Positions 6,791 to 7,915 of a stretch of 7,915 nucleotides of DNA are shown one piece after another; positions within the stretch are counted from its first letter, which is position 1; every line of letters starts with the position of its first letter. The notes under the pieces are model-generated. The model did no database searches, was not told the origin of the DNA, and was given only the letters and a program-made list of their open reading frames with translations. This DNA comes from Anaerolineae bacterium (GTDB taxonomy: Bacteria; Chloroflexota; Anaerolineae; Anaerolineales; Villigracilaceae). The position numbers and the translations under genes were made by a program. The stretch lies in NCBI GenBank assembly GCA_017303735.1, contig JAFLCF010000109.1:1642-9556 (forward strand), read 5' to 3'.

Positions 6791-7915
6791 ATGGAAACAA
6801 ATCTAGTTCTCGAACAACCTGTTTATAAAACATCCACCTTTGAATTTTTGTGGAAGGTCTTCCGCAACCCGCTCGATGCGTTGACCGACCTTGCGCATGA
6901 GCAGGGCGATATTGCGCGGGTCAAGCTTCGCAAGCGTGAGCTGTTTCTGCTAACGCACCCAGCCTTTATTGAACAAGTGTTGGTGAAGCAGGCAGACAAC
7001 TTTGTTAAAGGTCCCAGCTTGCAGAGAGCGCGTGTGATCTTGGGCGAAGGATTGCTCACCAGTGAAGGCGAAGAACACCTTGCTCAACGCCGTACTTTGC
7101 AACCTGCCTTTCACCGCCACAAGATGGAAGAATATCTTCCGCTGATGACCGAAGACACAATGGCACACATCGTCAACTGGAAAGATGGCGAACGTGTGGA
7201 TATGTCTGAAGGCATGATGCGCCTGACGCTCAACATTGCGTTGTGGTCTTTCTTTGGCGGTGCACCCAAAGGTGCAGTAGAAAAAGTAAGCGATGCGATG
7301 AAGACTCTCGTGCGACTCTTTCCGTTGGCGCAAATGCCTTTGCCAGAGTCCGCTCGCAGCTTGTTTCCAAGTTTCAGAGAAGCCAAAGCAGACCTGAGCG
7401 AGGTCACCGAGGCGTTGCTTAAGAATCCGCAATCAGAACATGCCAAGCGTGCTTTGGTCCACATCCTCAAAGAGAATCACAAAGATCAATTTACCGATGA
7501 GCAAGTCCACGCTCATGCATTGACCTTCCTGCTGGCGGGGCATGAAACCACGGCGTTGCTGCTCGCCTGGTGTTGGGACCTGCTCGCGCATCACCCCATG
7601 GCGCAATCCATTTTGCAAGCTGAGGTCGATTCGGTGTTGGGGGATCGCCTGCCCACGCCCGAAGATATTCAAAAACTTCCGTACACCCGCGCCATTGTCA
7701 AAGAGACTTTGCGTATGCGCCCGCCTGCCTGGGCGATGGGACGCGAAGCCGTGCAGGATTGCGAGATCGGCGGGCAATTTATTCCGGCAGGTTCGACGGT
7801 GATCCTGAGTCAGTGGGTGACTCATCATGATGCGCGATTTTATGACGAGCCGCTTCACTTCCGCCCTGAACGCTGGTTCGACCTCGAAGGAACTTCGACT
7901 CCCCGTTACAGTTTC
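6791..7915 (+). CDS. Cytochrome P450, 3'-truncated by the window end
   Basis: This heme-thiolate monooxygenase would use O2 and electrons from a redox partner to oxidise an unknown, probably hydrophobic, substrate. The reading frame is open for 375 codons to the last base, with no stop. Motifs in order: a C-helix block HLAQRRTLQPAFH (96-108), with Arg100 of the W/HxxxR type; I-helix AGHETT (249-254), the oxygen-activating Gly-x-Glu/Asp-Thr-Thr; K-helix ExxR as ETLR (Glu305, Arg308); and the PERF-type FRPERWFD (357-364). The end, PRYSF, is where the FxxGxRxCxG heme loop should begin, so the cysteine ligand and about 70-80 residues probably lie outside. No N-terminal membrane anchor is seen, so it is likely soluble, as in most bacterial P450s. 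A strong AAGGAG sits 7 bases before the ATG. No ferredoxin or reductase gene is visible. A subfamily cannot be assigned safely. Confidence 0.93.
   Translation, partial: METNLVLEQPVYKTSTFEFLWKVFRNPLDALTDLAHEQGDIARVKLRKRELFLLTHPAFIEQVLVKQADNFVKGPSLQRARVILGEGLLTSEGEEHLAQRRTLQPAFHRHKMEEYLPLMTEDTMAHIVNWKDGERVDMSEGMMRLTLNIALWSFFGGAPKGAVEKVSDAMKTLVRLFPLAQMPLPESARSLFPSFREAKADLSEVTEALLKNPQSEHAKRALVHILKENHKDQFTDEQVHAHALTFLLAGHETTALLLAWCWDLLAHHPMAQSILQAEVDSVLGDRLPTPEDIQKLPYTRAIVKETLRMRPPAWAMGREAVQDCEIGGQFIPAGSTVILSQWVTHHDARFYDEPLHFRPERWFDLEGTSTPRYSF

Noticed and set aside
6751..6828. 25-codon open frame that overlaps the P450 start, possible leader peptide
   Set aside because: No ribosome site precedes its ATG, the peptide is unremarkable, and the frame is explained by the hairpin and P450 start.
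6950..7858. Long minus-strand open frames opposite the P450
   Set aside because: The plus-strand frame carries all the P450 motifs in order; the antisense products have no recognisable domain.

Overview
The window looks like a chromosomal segment from an environmental bacterium, most likely Chloroflexota (Anaerolineae or a relative). This is an inference from protein style, not from a marker gene. The supports are two multi-domain sensor kinases whose wording is common in that phylum (an H-box region reading HDLRSPLGNI, and a membrane-to-cytosol linker of the type 'DLFGIDRALRRTLVYG'), an unusual MBL-fold protein, and a 9-bp-period CGCNAAG palindromic repeat of a kind often seen in environmental genomes. 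No rRNA, tRNA, CRISPR array, insertion sequence or phage gene was seen.

Left arm (1-3206, minus strand): a soluble GAF-GAF-PAS histidine kinase is followed after 35 bp by an MBL-fold protein with a degenerate metal site. That gene overlaps by one base the GTG start of an L-asparaginase II-type gene, which runs off the left edge (55 codons visible). These three genes probably form one transcription unit reading leftward.

Centre (3207-3250): a 44-bp divergent gap separates the left unit from the right one. It carries -10-like hexamers on both strands.

Right arm (3251-6591, plus strand): a HAD-family phosphatase, then a polytopic membrane histidine kinase of the NarX/DesK/ComP type, then a NarL/LuxR-type response regulator. 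The kinase and regulator are almost fused in sequence (2 bp apart with the chosen start) and form a textbook two-component pair. The first kinase has no regulator of its own here.

Right end (6592-7915): a 199-bp gene-free stretch holds a 73-bp imperfect palindrome of 9-bp CGCNAAG units, a small G/C hairpin, and a hairpin whose loop presents the ribosome binding site of the last gene. That gene is a cytochrome P450, cut by the window edge just before its heme-binding cysteine loop.

I see no clearly new multi-gene system. The points most worth a second look are the palindromic repeat, the hairpin at the P450 start, the MBL protein that has lost canonical metal ligands, and a sharp reversal of C/G strand bias inside the membrane kinase gene.
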